33,612 bases of DNA from Bacteroidales bacterium (GTDB lineage: Bacteria; Bacteroidota; Bacteroidia; Bacteroidales; UBA932): NCBI GenBank assembly GCA_028690215.1, contig JAQVBQ010000019.1:1-33612 (forward strand), written 5' to 3'. The notes below the pieces were generated by a model. The model had not been told where the DNA came from. It was given only the letters and a program-made list of their open reading frames with translations, and made no database searches. A program made the position numbers and the translations under genes. This document shows, piece after piece, positions 26,047-33,612 of the stretch (the stretch's first letter is position 1; each line of letters opens with the position of its first letter).

Positions 26047-27024
26047 ATGGAGAGGTTAAAGGATAAATCAGGCGCGGGAATAAGAGTCAGCATCTGTTGT
26101 GCTGCATACAACCACGGCAAATATCTCAGAGAGTGCCTGGAGGGTTTTCTCATGCAAGAGACAGATTTCCCCTATGAGATACTTGTCCATAACGATGCCT
26201 CAACAGATGATACCGGTGACATAATCGAGGAGTATGCCCGAAAATATCCCGGGATAGTCCGGGAGATAAGGCAGACTTCAAACCAGTACCAGGCAGGCAA
26301 CAGGGCCATTAAGACAAAATTTCTTCTACCGGTTGCAAAAGGCGATTTGATTGCCATTTGCGAGGGAGACGACTATTGGATTGATCCTGTAAAACTTCAA
26401 AAGCAGGTAGAGATAATGGATTCTGACCCCACCCTTGCCGCCTCCATTCACTCAACAAGGATAATTGACCCTAAAGGGAAGCTCTCTGGCCATTTTAAAC
26501 CTGCAAAAAGGGAGGGTTTGGTTAAAACTCCTGAAATCATAAAATGGAGACACAATTTCTGCCACATAAGCTCCTTGGTTTACAGAAAAAGACTCATGGA
26601 GGCATATCCGGAATACTGCACAAATTGTCATGTCGGAGATTTCCCTCTGATGTTATGGTTGTCCCTGAAAGGGGGCATATACTATCTCAAAAGGGAGATG
26701 TCCGTATACAGGAAACTTACTCCTCACTCCTGGACAGAGTTGTATAGGAATTGCTCTTTTGAAAAACGGATGGAGTTTGTGAATACAGAGATTGAGATGC
26801 TTAATGGTATTGATATAGAGAGTTGCCATAAATATGCAAAGTCAATCAGAAAGAAGAGCAACAGGCTTGAAATATACGCATTGTGGAAGCACAGAAAGAC
26901 TCAACGGCTCAGAAAATCAGGGTACTTGAGAAAGATTCTAAGTATGCCATTTTACAAAAGCTTAAGAATACTTTTTATCGTTCACATTTACTCAAGAATT
27001 AAGGAAATAGTCAACCATGAATAG
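26047..27024 (+). CDS. Family 2 glycosyltransferase
   Basis: A 325-residue GT-A fold enzyme. VSICCAAYNHGKYLRECLEG opens the nucleotide-binding fold, HNDASTDDT at ~49-55 is the first acidic motif, and CEGDDYWIDP (Asp108, Asp109) is the DxD-type metal-binding site. The C-terminal third is basic (SIRKKSNRLE, KHRKTQRLRKSG) and ends in a hydrophobic patch that may touch the membrane. It transfers a sugar from a nucleotide donor to an unknown acceptor. It begins 15 bases after the radical SAM stop and overlaps the aminotransferase gene by 8 bases, indicating one operon. Confidence 0.9.
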   Translation: MERLKDKSGAGIRVSICCAAYNHGKYLRECLEGFLMQETDFPYEILVHNDASTDDTGDIIEEYARKYPGIVREIRQTSNQYQAGNRAIKTKFLLPVAKGDLIAICEGDDYWIDPVKLQKQVEIMDSDPTLAASIHSTRIIDPKGKLSGHFKPAKREGLVKTPEIIKWRHNFCHISSLVYRKRLMEAYPEYCTNCHVGDFPLMLWLSLKGGIYYLKREMSVYRKLTPHSWTELYRNCSFEKRMEFVNTEIEMLNGIDIESCHKYAKSIRKKSNRLEIYALWKHRKTQRLRKSGYLRKILSMPFYKSLRILFIVHIYSRIKEIVNHE

Positions 27025-28129
27025 AATCCTAAAAGTAACAACTCCCCTTCTTCCTCCCCTGGAAGAATTTCAGGGCTCTCTTTCACAAATATGGAAAGAT
27101 AAACAAGTAGCCAATTATGGGCAATTCCACGACAAGCTGGAGGAGGCCCTACAGAAATTCCTTAAGGTAAAGGAACTCTCTCTATTCACAAACGGGACTA
27201 TAGCATTGATGAGTGCCGTGCGTGCTCTGGGATTGTCAGGAGAGGTTATCACCACGCCATACAGTTTTATAGCTTCCACCCATATTTTGAAATGGGCAGG
27301 CATCACCCCTGTCTTTGTTGACATTGAGCCCCGGTTCTGCACTATTGATCCGGATATGATTGAACAGGCTATCACAGAGAAGACCTCTGCCATTCTTGGA
27401 GTTCATATATACGGGAACAGCTGTAATACCGAAAAAATAGATACCATAGCCAAAAAACATGGGATTAAGGTAATTTATGATGCTGCTCATGCATTCGGGG
27501 TGGAAAAAAACGGAAAATCCCTGTTGGAAGAGGGGGATCTCTCTGTAATGAGCTTTCATGCCACTAAAGTGTTCAACACAGCAGAGGGAGGTGCAATCGT
27601 ATCAAAAGATGGGGAAGCCAGGAAACAGATTGACTATCTTAAGAATTTCGGAATTGAAAATGAGACCGAGGTTGTCACATGCGGCATAAACGGAAAGATG
27701 GACGAGTTGAGGGCTGCATATGGCCTTATCTGCCTCAAATATGTGGAATCTGCAATATCTTCAAGGAAAAAAGCAGCAGAGGCTTACCGCTCTGCTCTTG
27801 CAGACCTGAAAGGTGTCAGCTTTATCAGTGAACAAGAGGGTGTAAAATCAAATTACGGATATTTTCCCATCTTCATTGACTGCGATGAGTACGGTATGAG
27901 CCGCGACGTTCTCTACAGCAGACTCCGGGAGAGCAACATATTGTGCAGAAGATATTTCTACCCTCTGATAACAGATTGTCCTGAATACATGAACGAACCC
28001 TCGGCAAAAGCCACAAATCTCCCTGTAGCAAACAAAAAAGCCTCACAAGTCATCTGCCTCCCAATTCACCATGAACTTTCGGCTGAAGATATCGAAAGAG
28101 TAATAGTGGCAATCCGAAAGAGAGGGTGA
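27017..28129 (+). CDS. DegT/DnrJ/EryC1-family PLP aminotransferase
   Basis: A 370-residue PLP-dependent enzyme. LFTNGTIALMSAVRALG and VITTPYSFIASTH form the cofactor pocket, VIYDAAHAFG carries Asp155, which contacts the pyridine nitrogen, and SFHATKVFNTAEGGAIV carries Lys184, the Schiff-base lysine. Members of this family aminate keto-sugars linked to nucleotides, for cell-surface glycans or secondary metabolites. Together with the overlapping glycosyltransferase this suggests formation and transfer of an amino sugar or similar unit. The stop is 11 bases from the convergent WbqC-like gene, leaving no room for separate terminators. All catalytic residues look intact. Confidence 0.93.
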   Translation: MNRILKVTTPLLPPLEEFQGSLSQIWKDKQVANYGQFHDKLEEALQKFLKVKELSLFTNGTIALMSAVRALGLSGEVITTPYSFIASTHILKWAGITPVFVDIEPRFCTIDPDMIEQAITEKTSAILGVHIYGNSCNTEKIDTIAKKHGIKVIYDAAHAFGVEKNGKSLLEEGDLSVMSFHATKVFNTAEGGAIVSKDGEARKQIDYLKNFGIENETEVVTCGINGKMDELRAAYGLICLKYVESAISSRKKAAEAYRSALADLKGVSFISEQEGVKSNYGYFPIFIDCDEYGMSRDVLYSRLRESNILCRRYFYPLITDCPEYMNEPSAKATNLPVANKKASQVICLPIHHELSAEDIERVIVAIRKRG

Positions 28130-28140
28130 GATTTATCTTC

Positions 28141-28911
28141 TTAGACCAGGCTGTACTCACCAAGAAGCACCTTTGTCCTTTCCACCCCCTCATTCATCAA
28201 AACATCCAGGATAGAGAGGTTTGGTTCAAATCTCTCTTTCAATTGTGTGTATGAGACATCATTTGTCTTGACAAATTCCAGCTTTATCCCGTTTTCAGAG
28301 AAGAACTCCTGACTGTACAAATTTGTACCCCCTATCGCATTCAGGTAATGATCCGCCTGCTCAATTTTACATATTGAAAGTACCCTTTTAACCATTGGTT
28401 TACAATCATACTCTCCCTCTTTTATCTCCTCTTCAACGCATTGGTATCTGTCACTTGAGAAAACTATCTCCGTTTTTACCCCGAGAATCCTGCAGATTTC
28501 TGAAATTGAGACTATGTTCAATTGGGAAATTGTTTCATAATTGTGCATCAGGACGCTCTCTACAAGAGGATATATATCTTTGAAAAAGCCTGCCCTTGCA
28601 TAATTTTGCCTTATACTACCAAGTATATTCTTTCTCCAGTCAACTCCGTCATAGATATGGACCTCACTTATCAAAGACTTGTATGAGTGGCGTTTCAGAG
28701 GAACAGTTATATAATAGACAGAGCCATTGAGTTGCAATAATCTGTTCCTGTTCACCCAACCACCCTTAATATATTGACAGTTATCATATACGACCAGCTT
28801 ATCGGTTGCAGCCACCAGCTGAAAATAGCCCAGATAGGGAAAGAAATATGGTTGCATGATACCAAGCGTCAGTGATTTGCCGGCATCAGCATTGATTACT
28901 CTATCATTCAT
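28141..28911 (-). CDS. WbqC-like family protein
   Basis: A 256-residue protein beginning at the ATG at 28911, which overlaps the end of the beta-lactamase-family gene by 8 bases; the longer frame to 28974 lies within that gene. GIMQPYFFPYLGYFQLV near the N-terminus and the following VVYDNCQYIKGGWVNRNR and VPLKRH are the marks of the WbqC family (PF08889). Members occur in O-antigen and natural-product clusters, often near DegT aminotransferases, and are suspected to be acyl or aminoacyl transferases, though the chemistry is not settled. The gene faces the DegT gene. Its proximity to the aminotransferase and glycosyltransferase suggests the same pathway, although it is on the other strand. Confidence 0.88.
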   Translation of the reverse strand: MNDRVINADAGKSLTLGIMQPYFFPYLGYFQLVAATDKLVVYDNCQYIKGGWVNRNRLLQLNGSVYYITVPLKRHSYKSLISEVHIYDGVDWRKNILGSIRQNYARAGFFKDIYPLVESVLMHNYETISQLNIVSISEICRILGVKTEIVFSSDRYQCVEEEIKEGEYDCKPMVKRVLSICKIEQADHYLNAIGGTNLYSQEFFSENGIKLEFVKTNDVSYTQLKERFEPNLSILDVLMNEGVERTKVLLGEYSLV

Positions 28912-29998
28912 TGACCCACTTGTCAATTTTGAGTGGCTCCTTGTTATTGAAAAAAAGCTTTGTAATCTTGTCAATTATATCGTGACCGTATGCACTGTTT
29001 GTAAAATACACCAACTGCGACGAATGATGTCCGAACCTTCTTGGAATCAGGACAAAAAGTGCCTTGAAGTTTCCGTTGTCCCCCCAGTGGAATATTATGT
29101 TTCCCAGCTCCGGATTCTTCTCGATGCCTACTCCCAGGCCCCAGAAAACAAAGTCTTCACATTCTCTTTTCTTGTTATCGTTGCGTATCGCCTGGACAAA
29201 GGGTTTGAACTGTTCTCGGTGAGTTTTCGGCTTAAGACCCTTTCCCGTAGACAAAGCAGACAGGAAACGGGAGTAGTCCTCTGCTGTAGTCCTTAGGGTA
29301 TAAGCGGAATTTGCCCTCGGATGCCTCCCCTGTCCATGATTAACACCCTCTTTATTGTATCCGCATACTGCGGTTGAATCGTATTCTTCTTTCCACTCAT
29401 AACTTGTATGCGTCATACCCAACGGCTTGAATACCTCGCTGCTGGCAATCTCTTCCAAAGACTTTCCCTTGATTTTCTCAACTGCTCGCTGCAAAAAAGC
29501 AAAAGCCTCGCCAGAATAACGGAAACTCGAATCAGGTCTGAATTTGAATTCAATATCAGCTGTAGGCCACTCTTCGGAAGACGGAGAGGTAGACCAGTTA
29601 GACAATCCGGTCATATGTGTCAGAACCATTCTGGCCGTGAGAATCTTTGCCCACTCCTTGTTTTTAAACCGCTCTATTCCAGTGTACTGATACAGAGGCC
29701 TGTCCAAATCTATCTCTTTACGGTCAACCATCCGGAGAACAATGTATGCAAAAACAGGCTTGCTAAGAGAGGCAGCCTGAAAAACAGAAGTATGGGTCGG
29801 TGACTCCTTAATAAATTCAAATTGCGATGATTCGAACGATATCTCTTTTTTACCGTGCTTATAAACTACCTGTATAAGAGGAATATTTGCCTCCTTTGCA
29901 ATCACCCTGCACTTCTCCTGGTAAGAAGCGGTATGATGTGTAACAGTGTCAGCTCCGTTTAATGACATCATAAGCGAACATATGAGAATTGTTAACAT
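28904..29998 (-). CDS. Serine beta-lactamase-family hydrolase (class C / esterase type)
   Basis: A 364-residue protein with a short N-terminal signal sequence (MLTILICSLMMSLNG). AASLSKPVFAY contains the S-x-x-K motif with Ser77 and Lys80. FRYSGEAF provides the Tyr161-Ser-Gly motif, a YxN variant, and FHWGDNGNFK at ~303-312 takes the place of the KTG box. This pattern is that of PF00144 esterases and D-Ala-D-Ala hydrolases more than of true resistance enzymes. Expected substrates are esters, amides or peptidoglycan peptides in the periplasm. It is translated just upstream of the WbqC-like gene. It could trim or deacylate the product of the nearby cluster, but that is inference. Confidence 0.88.
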   Translation of the reverse strand: MLTILICSLMMSLNGADTVTHHTASYQEKCRVIAKEANIPLIQVVYKHGKKEISFESSQFEFIKESPTHTSVFQAASLSKPVFAYIVLRMVDRKEIDLDRPLYQYTGIERFKNKEWAKILTARMVLTHMTGLSNWSTSPSSEEWPTADIEFKFRPDSSFRYSGEAFAFLQRAVEKIKGKSLEEIASSEVFKPLGMTHTSYEWKEEYDSTAVCGYNKEGVNHGQGRHPRANSAYTLRTTAEDYSRFLSALSTGKGLKPKTHREQFKPFVQAIRNDNKKRECEDFVFWGLGVGIEKNPELGNIIFHWGDNGNFKALFVLIPRRFGHHSSQLVYFTNSAYGHDIIDKITKLFFNNKEPLKIDKWVNE

Positions 29999-30014
29999 AA
30001 TCTAAATTACTAAA

Positions 30015-30022
30015 TATTTTTG
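30015..30022 (+). promoter_or_regulatory. Possible -7 promoter element upstream of the GH18 gene
   Basis: TATTTTTG fits TAnnTTTG and lies 69 bases before the ATG at 30092, in a 93-base gap shared with the divergent beta-lactamase-family gene. Other T-rich variants nearer the start do not fit as well. No -33 box is visible. Confidence 0.35.
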
Positions 30023-30091
30023 AGTCTTCACATTAACAAATATCGAATATTTTTTTGAATCTTTGGCTCTTCCTAAACTAATTAAAAAACT

Positions 30092-31222
30092 ATGAAAAAG
30101 AATATAGCTCTTATTGCTGTATTTACTGCCATGCTGATTATCTCAGGTTGTGAGAAAGACAATCTTGATCCTGACTCTCCGGGAGAAGAACCTCAAGTTT
30201 ATGAGCCGGCTAAAAAGGTAGAGGGCAGGGTTGCCGTAGCTTATGTAACTTACTGGGGTACAGCCATTCCTGACGCACGAGTGCTCACACATATAAATTA
30301 CGCCTTCGCCGAACTCTATGTTGAAAATGGCGTTTACAAAGGTTTTAAGCTGCAGGGCAAGGAGGAGCGTTTCAGACAGATCGTTTCACTCAAAAATCAG
30401 TATCCGGACCTTAAGATACTTATCTCTTTCATCCACACGGTGGATAACCCTGACAACTCCCAGGGCGGCGGGTTCTCCGCACTCTCTAAGTCTGACGAGT
30501 ACAGAAAAGCTTTTGCCCAAGATTGCCTGGATTTCATAAACAGGTGGGGAATCGATGGTGTTGATATTGACTGGGAGTTTCCCGGCCTTTCATGGAGCGG
30601 TCACGCCTGCGACCCGGCTGTGGACACAGACAACTACACACTTTTGATGAAACAGCTGCGTGAAACTCTCGGTAGTAACCATCTTCTGACATACGCCGGC
30701 TATGTCAAGGACAGACAAGTCACATCATCAGGTGGATCAAGGTATATAGATGTTGCCGCTGTTGCGCCATACATAGATTGGGTTAACATAATGACCTACA
30801 ATATGGACACGGCTCCCCACCACCACTCGGCGCTTAAAGATGCAACTGCATACTGGGATTGCGAAAGGGCTGTCAATGCATATTTGAGCAAAGGTGTGCC
30901 GGCAAACAAGCTTGTGCTGGGGATACCATTTTACGGCTCCCACTCCTACTCAGAGAAGCCCACTTCATTAAACTACAATACAATTATCAAACTTGACAGG
31001 AATATATATAAGATTGACAATTGGGACAATGCAGCAAATGTTCCTTTCGTAACCAAAAACGGAGTCTACTTTTGCGGTTACGACAACGAGAGAAGCATCT
31101 CTATAAAGGGTGCATGGATACTTGGCCGAGGCATGAAAGGCCTGATGTATTGGAGTTATGATGCAGACGATGCCGCCGGCACCCTTAGAAAGGCGGTCTG
31201 GGAGGCAACGATGAAGAGGTAG
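30092..31222 (+). CDS. GH18 family chitinase-like lipoprotein
   Basis: A 376-residue lipoprotein with a clear signal ending IISGC (Cys20) and a ~25-residue acidic/proline linker. The catalytic domain begins with GRVAVAYVTYWGTAIPD and has LKILISFI and the catalytic motif DGVDIDWEF (Asp155-Asp158-Asp160-Glu162, DxxDxDxE), where Glu162 is the acid/base. VNIMTYNMD and GLMYWSYDAD near the end complete the barrel. GH18 enzymes cut beta-1,4-GlcNAc bonds in chitin, peptidoglycan-derived chains or N-glycans. Chitinase-like and endo-beta-N-acetylglucosaminidase activities cannot be separated by eye. It stands alone, convergent with the pantothenate kinase gene, 4 bases apart. Confidence 0.93.
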   Translation: MKKNIALIAVFTAMLIISGCEKDNLDPDSPGEEPQVYEPAKKVEGRVAVAYVTYWGTAIPDARVLTHINYAFAELYVENGVYKGFKLQGKEERFRQIVSLKNQYPDLKILISFIHTVDNPDNSQGGGFSALSKSDEYRKAFAQDCLDFINRWGIDGVDIDWEFPGLSWSGHACDPAVDTDNYTLLMKQLRETLGSNHLLTYAGYVKDRQVTSSGGSRYIDVAAVAPYIDWVNIMTYNMDTAPHHHSALKDATAYWDCERAVNAYLSKGVPANKLVLGIPFYGSHSYSEKPTSLNYNTIIKLDRNIYKIDNWDNAANVPFVTKNGVYFCGYDNERSISIKGAWILGRGMKGLMYWSYDADDAAGTLRKAVWEATMKR

Positions 31223-31226
31223 TTGT

Positions 31227-32036
31227 TTAATTTTCCGATAAAGCGGCACCAATCGCTGTTGCATACTCTGCATCTGCCGGGAATACGAACTTCACATTGT
31301 ACATAAGAGAAATCTCATCAAGAATTTTCTTACCAATCCTGTTCTTACTCCCGTTTCCAGTTATAAGGACAGCATCCTTGTTACGGCTTTTTGCTGCAAA
31401 CATGGAGATTACGCCTATTACCTGATAAACCATATTAATTATACCAAGCGCTATATCCTCCTTCTCAGCTGTATCTAGCATCTTTCCAAAGTTTGCGGCT
31501 GTTGCCTTTCTGTCCAGGAAGCTTATGTCAAGGTCGGAAATATCCTCAATCAACAGATCTACCTGAGTAAGATCACCATGGTCCGCAAGATTGAGTATGT
31601 TATCGAATGTCTGGGTCTTAATAAGCTCTTTTGCCAAGCCAGTGATGGTTCCGCCTCCTACCCCGGTTCCTCCGAGGTGTGTTATCTTCTCTTTTGTAGC
31701 CTCTATTACCGATGTTCCGGTTCCTATATTTGCTATTATTACGTTTTCACTGCCGGATAGGAACATCCCTCCTATTCCAATCGCCTTTATCTCCTCTATC
31801 TTATGTGTAGGGATACCGAATATTTCAGTGTTGATTTTCAATGCCCCGGCCCCGGTTATAATTATCTTCTCCACATCTGAGATCCTGGCATTGCTCTCCA
31901 TTATCATCTTTCCGAAAGCACCGGTTGCTGAGGTTACGGCATCAAACGCCTTTGTCTTGATAGTTCGTATGACCTTTCCGTCTTGAACAGCTACAGCCTT
32001 TGTTGTAGTACTGCCTATATCAATTCCTATAATCAT
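31227..32036 (-). CDS. coaW: Type II pantothenate kinase
   Basis: A 269-residue ASKHA-fold kinase. MIIGIDIGSTTTKAVAV is the phosphate-1 loop, IIITGAGA and VIIANIGTGTSVI form the second half, and LGGTGVGGGTITGL is the signature stretch of type II PanK (CoaW-like). It would phosphorylate pantothenate with ATP in the first step of coenzyme A synthesis. The size matches bacterial type II enzymes. It could be confused with BadF-type ATPases, but the GGTGxGGGT motif and length favour PanK-II. It is a single gene, convergent with GH18, with its promoter presumably in the AT-rich gap after 32036. Confidence 0.85.
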   Translation of the reverse strand: MIIGIDIGSTTTKAVAVQDGKVIRTIKTKAFDAVTSATGAFGKMIMESNARISDVEKIIITGAGALKINTEIFGIPTHKIEEIKAIGIGGMFLSGSENVIIANIGTGTSVIEATKEKITHLGGTGVGGGTITGLAKELIKTQTFDNILNLADHGDLTQVDLLIEDISDLDISFLDRKATAANFGKMLDTAEKEDIALGIINMVYQVIGVISMFAAKSRNKDAVLITGNGSKNRIGKKILDEISLMYNVKFVFPADAEYATAIGAALSEN

Positions 32037-32133
32037 CTTTTTACCATTTCTAGATTATAATAATGTTCAAATGTAAGCTCTTTTTAAAAAATAACCGATA
32101 TCTGATGGAGGTTATCACAATTTTCAATTACCA

Positions 32134-32243
32134 TGTAGTGTTTTGAAGACCATTTTTAGGTCAAATAAGAAAATTTAACGGTTTTCCAATTTCCTTAAAT
32201 AATCACTACAATATTCGCATTATCCTAAAACATCATCACTACA
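32134..32243. repeat. Three copies of a TGTAGTG/CACTACA motif upstream of the DUF47 gene
   Basis: TGTAGTG at 32134-32140 is the reverse complement of CACTACA at 32204-32210 and 32237-32243. The two plus-oriented copies are part of a 9-base direct repeat, ATCACTACA (32202-32210 and 32235-32243), with start-to-start spacing of 33 bases, about three helical turns. This is compatible with regulator binding sites. No known box was recognised. Confidence 0.45.
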
Positions 32244-32354
32244 TATTTTTATTATCTATTTGTTTTTTTGTATATTACATTTTTATTTAACACTCGTATT
32301 TTAATGTTAAATTATCCGACATATTTTTTTAAACACACAATAATCGTTTTTATT

Positions 32355-32362
32355 TAAATTTG
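32355..32362 (+). promoter_or_regulatory. -7 promoter element for the DUF47/transporter operon
   Basis: TAAATTTG fits TAnnTTTG exactly and lies 24 bases before the ATG at 32387, the same distance seen for the ferritin/VIT gene. No TTTG -33 box is visible at the usual spacing; the region there is T-rich. Confidence 0.5.
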
Positions 32363-32386
32363 AAAACCATAGAAATCTAGAGAGTT

Positions 32387-33040
32387 ATGAGTATTTTTAA
32401 AATCAGCCAGACAAACCAGACCATAAATAACATTGACAAGTTCTTTGATATAATAGATAAAGGTCTGCTTGTATTCAAGGAGGGCATGAGAAACTACCTC
32501 TATGGCAACCTTACACTCTTCGAAGAGAATCTTTCAGAAATGGCAAAACTTGAGAGTGAGGCGAATTATCTCAGAAGAGAGATTGTTGCCTCGGTCCATA
32601 CTATGTCATTCATGGCTCAGATGAGAGGGGACATCCTTAAATTGCTCGAAAGGATGGACAACATCGTAGACCTGCTAAACAACAGCCTTTCACAATTGGA
32701 CATCGAGATTCCGCATATACCGGCCGAACTGGACCCGGACTTTATAAAACTTACAGAGCTCTCAACACTGGCAGTGGAATGTGTAATACCTGCAGCAAGG
32801 GCATACTTCAGAAAACCGGACTCTATTCCCGAGAAGATAAACAGAGTCTACTTCTATGAAGAGGAGACCGAGAGACAGTCAAAGACAATAAAGAGAAAGG
32901 TATTTCATGATATGCCGCAATTGAAACTGAGCGAAAAGTTCCACTTGAGATATTTTGCCCTGCATATAGAGACTCTTTCAGAATCCGCAGAGAAAGCTGC
33001 TGATCTACTATCCATTATGGCTTTAAAACGAAATTTCTGA
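32387..33040 (+). CDS. DUF47 / PhoU-like phosphate transport regulator
   Basis: A 217-residue all-helical cytoplasmic protein of the DUF47 (TIGR00153, PhoU-related) family. Acidic helices with ESEANYLRREI, LLERMDNIVDLLNN and HIETLSESAEKAADLLS match the metal-binding E/DxxxD repeats of PhoU-like bundles. Such proteins pair with PiT-type phosphate transporters and are thought to modulate uptake. The transporter gene starts 18 bases after this stop, in keeping with that pairing. A -7 element lies 24 bases upstream of the start. No departure from usual family length (~210-220) was seen. Confidence 0.9.
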   Translation: MSIFKISQTNQTINNIDKFFDIIDKGLLVFKEGMRNYLYGNLTLFEENLSEMAKLESEANYLRREIVASVHTMSFMAQMRGDILKLLERMDNIVDLLNNSLSQLDIEIPHIPAELDPDFIKLTELSTLAVECVIPAARAYFRKPDSIPEKINRVYFYEEETERQSKTIKRKVFHDMPQLKLSEKFHLRYFALHIETLSESAEKAADLLSIMALKRNF

Positions 33041-33045
33041 CAATA

Positions 33046-33051
33046 AAGGAG
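33046..33051 (+). promoter_or_regulatory. Clear Shine-Dalgarno sequence for the transporter gene
   Basis: AAGGAG stands 7 bases before the ATG at 33059. It is noteworthy because most starts in this window have no recognisable Shine-Dalgarno, and it fixes this start. Confidence 0.7.
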
Positions 33052-33058
33052 ATATAAG

Positions 33059-33612
33059 ATGATTCTCGAGATTGTTTTCATAGTCCTTCTTATAGGTGTA
33101 TGGCTCTCAGTAAGGGAGATGCCTGTTATCCTCGGGCCGGCTTTATCTTCGGGTGTTATCAGGAGTGTATACATCCCTGTTGTCCTTCTCTTGTCAATCC
33201 TTCCGGCACTGTTTCTTACTGATGGTATTGCGCTTAATATCAGGACCTCATTTCCTATCCAGGACCCTTTCACAATACTTATTATAACACTTTCTGCCTC
33301 TGTAGCCATGTGGGCTTTCTCCTTATTCACAAAATGGAGCTCTTTTCTTTATGCCCTGGCCGGATCACTTCTGGCATACAGTGTTCACAGCGATACTGTG
33401 GATATCGCATCAACATATATGTGGCAAAGCGTCATCTCCTGGTTAGCTGCTCCAATCCTTTGCGGGGCATTTGCAGTTGCCCTGTTTTATGGTGTAAGAT
33501 TCCTCACGGACAACTCCAGGGTGCACCTTATAACATTGAACAGAATCCTAAGAGTTTTATACGTACTCTCTTTGGCACTGGTTATTTTCTCTTTCTCTAT
33601 AAACAACGGGTC
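33059..33612 (+). CDS. PiT-like inorganic phosphate transporter, divergent (3' end outside window)
   Basis: The first 184 codons of a membrane protein with about five to six hydrophobic segments (for example MILEIVFIVLLIGVWLSV, VVLLLSILPALFLT, LIITLSASVAMWAFSLF). Position directly after a DUF47 gene with an 18-base gap points to a PiT-family phosphate transporter, and the later segment KWSSFLYALAGSLLAYSV resembles the region after the first PiT signature. However, the GxNDxAN signature expected near the N-terminus is not present; VILGPALSSGVI stands there instead. The protein may be a divergent PiT with altered ion coupling, a partner subunit, or another transporter type. The C-terminal half lies beyond the right edge, so the second signature cannot be assessed. 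Confidence 0.55.
   Translation, partial: MILEIVFIVLLIGVWLSVREMPVILGPALSSGVIRSVYIPVVLLLSILPALFLTDGIALNIRTSFPIQDPFTILIITLSASVAMWAFSLFTKWSSFLYALAGSLLAYSVHSDTVDIASTYMWQSVISWLAAPILCGAFAVALFYGVRFLTDNSRVHLITLNRILRVLYVLSLALVIFSFSINNG

Larger units (their letters stand above)
32037..32386. other. 350-base AT-rich intergenic region
   Basis: No gene, RNA gene or mobile element was recognised here. It separates the minus-strand pantothenate kinase from the plus-strand DUF47/transporter pair, so it must hold both promoters. Its visible contents are three copies of a TGTAGTG/CACTACA motif in the middle and a -7 element near the right end, listed separately. A small untranslated RNA in this space is possible but unsupported. 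Confidence 0.6.

Noticed and set aside
28904-29998. Antibiotic-resistance class C beta-lactamase
   Set aside because: The YxN motif is YSG and the KTG box is replaced by HWG, which fits PF00144 esterases or peptidases better than resistance enzymes.

Overview
The window looks like a chromosomal segment of a member of the Bacteroidota, probably order Bacteroidales. It carries a SusC/SusD pair with surface glycan-binding lipoproteins, several Bacteroidota-type lipoprotein signal peptides, promoters that fit the TAnnTTTG -7 element, and few recognisable Shine-Dalgarno sequences. No tRNA, rRNA, insertion sequence, prophage or CRISPR array was seen.

Positions 1-16902 (all minus strand) form a polysaccharide utilisation locus (PUL). 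Transcription runs from the right: an AraC-type regulator, a sialate O-acetylesterase-like esterase, a GH5 beta-mannanase, a two-domain enzyme with a GH27 alpha-galactosidase fused to a CE7/AXE1-type esterase, SusC, SusD, two IPT/TIG-domain surface glycan-binding proteins, a GH26 beta-mannanase and a GH3 beta-glycosidase cut by the window edge. Two mannanases, an alpha-galactosidase, two esterases and a beta-glucosidase-like GH3 point to acetylated galactomannan or galactoglucomannan as substrate. Endo-acting lipoproteins would cut the chain at the surface, SusCD would import oligosaccharides, and periplasmic enzymes would remove galactose, acetyl and glucose groups. The substrate is inferred from enzyme families, not shown.

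Positions 16991-22409 (plus strand) hold a membrane-bound ferritin/VIT1-type protein, a small secreted protein of unknown function behind a striking nested inverted repeat, a serine-type sulfatase overlapping its radical-SAM maturase (anSME), another small secreted protein and an ASCH-like protein. A strong bidirectional hairpin terminator separates these from a minus-strand 37-residue Lys/Glu-rich ORF and a cyclase-family lipoprotein.

Positions 23558-28129 (plus strand) form a tight four-gene cluster: a putative circularly permuted ATP-grasp-like protein, a radical SAM enzyme, a family 2 glycosyltransferase and a DegT/DnrJ-type PLP aminotransferase. It converges on a WbqC-like gene that overlaps a serine beta-lactamase-family gene. 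This is the least explained part of the window and the best candidate for an undescribed biosynthetic system.

Positions 30092-33612 hold a GH18 lipoprotein, a type II pantothenate kinase, a 350-base AT-rich intergenic region with three copies of a TGTAGTG/CACTACA motif, then a DUF47/PhoU-like gene and the start of a divergent PiT-like membrane transporter cut by the right edge.
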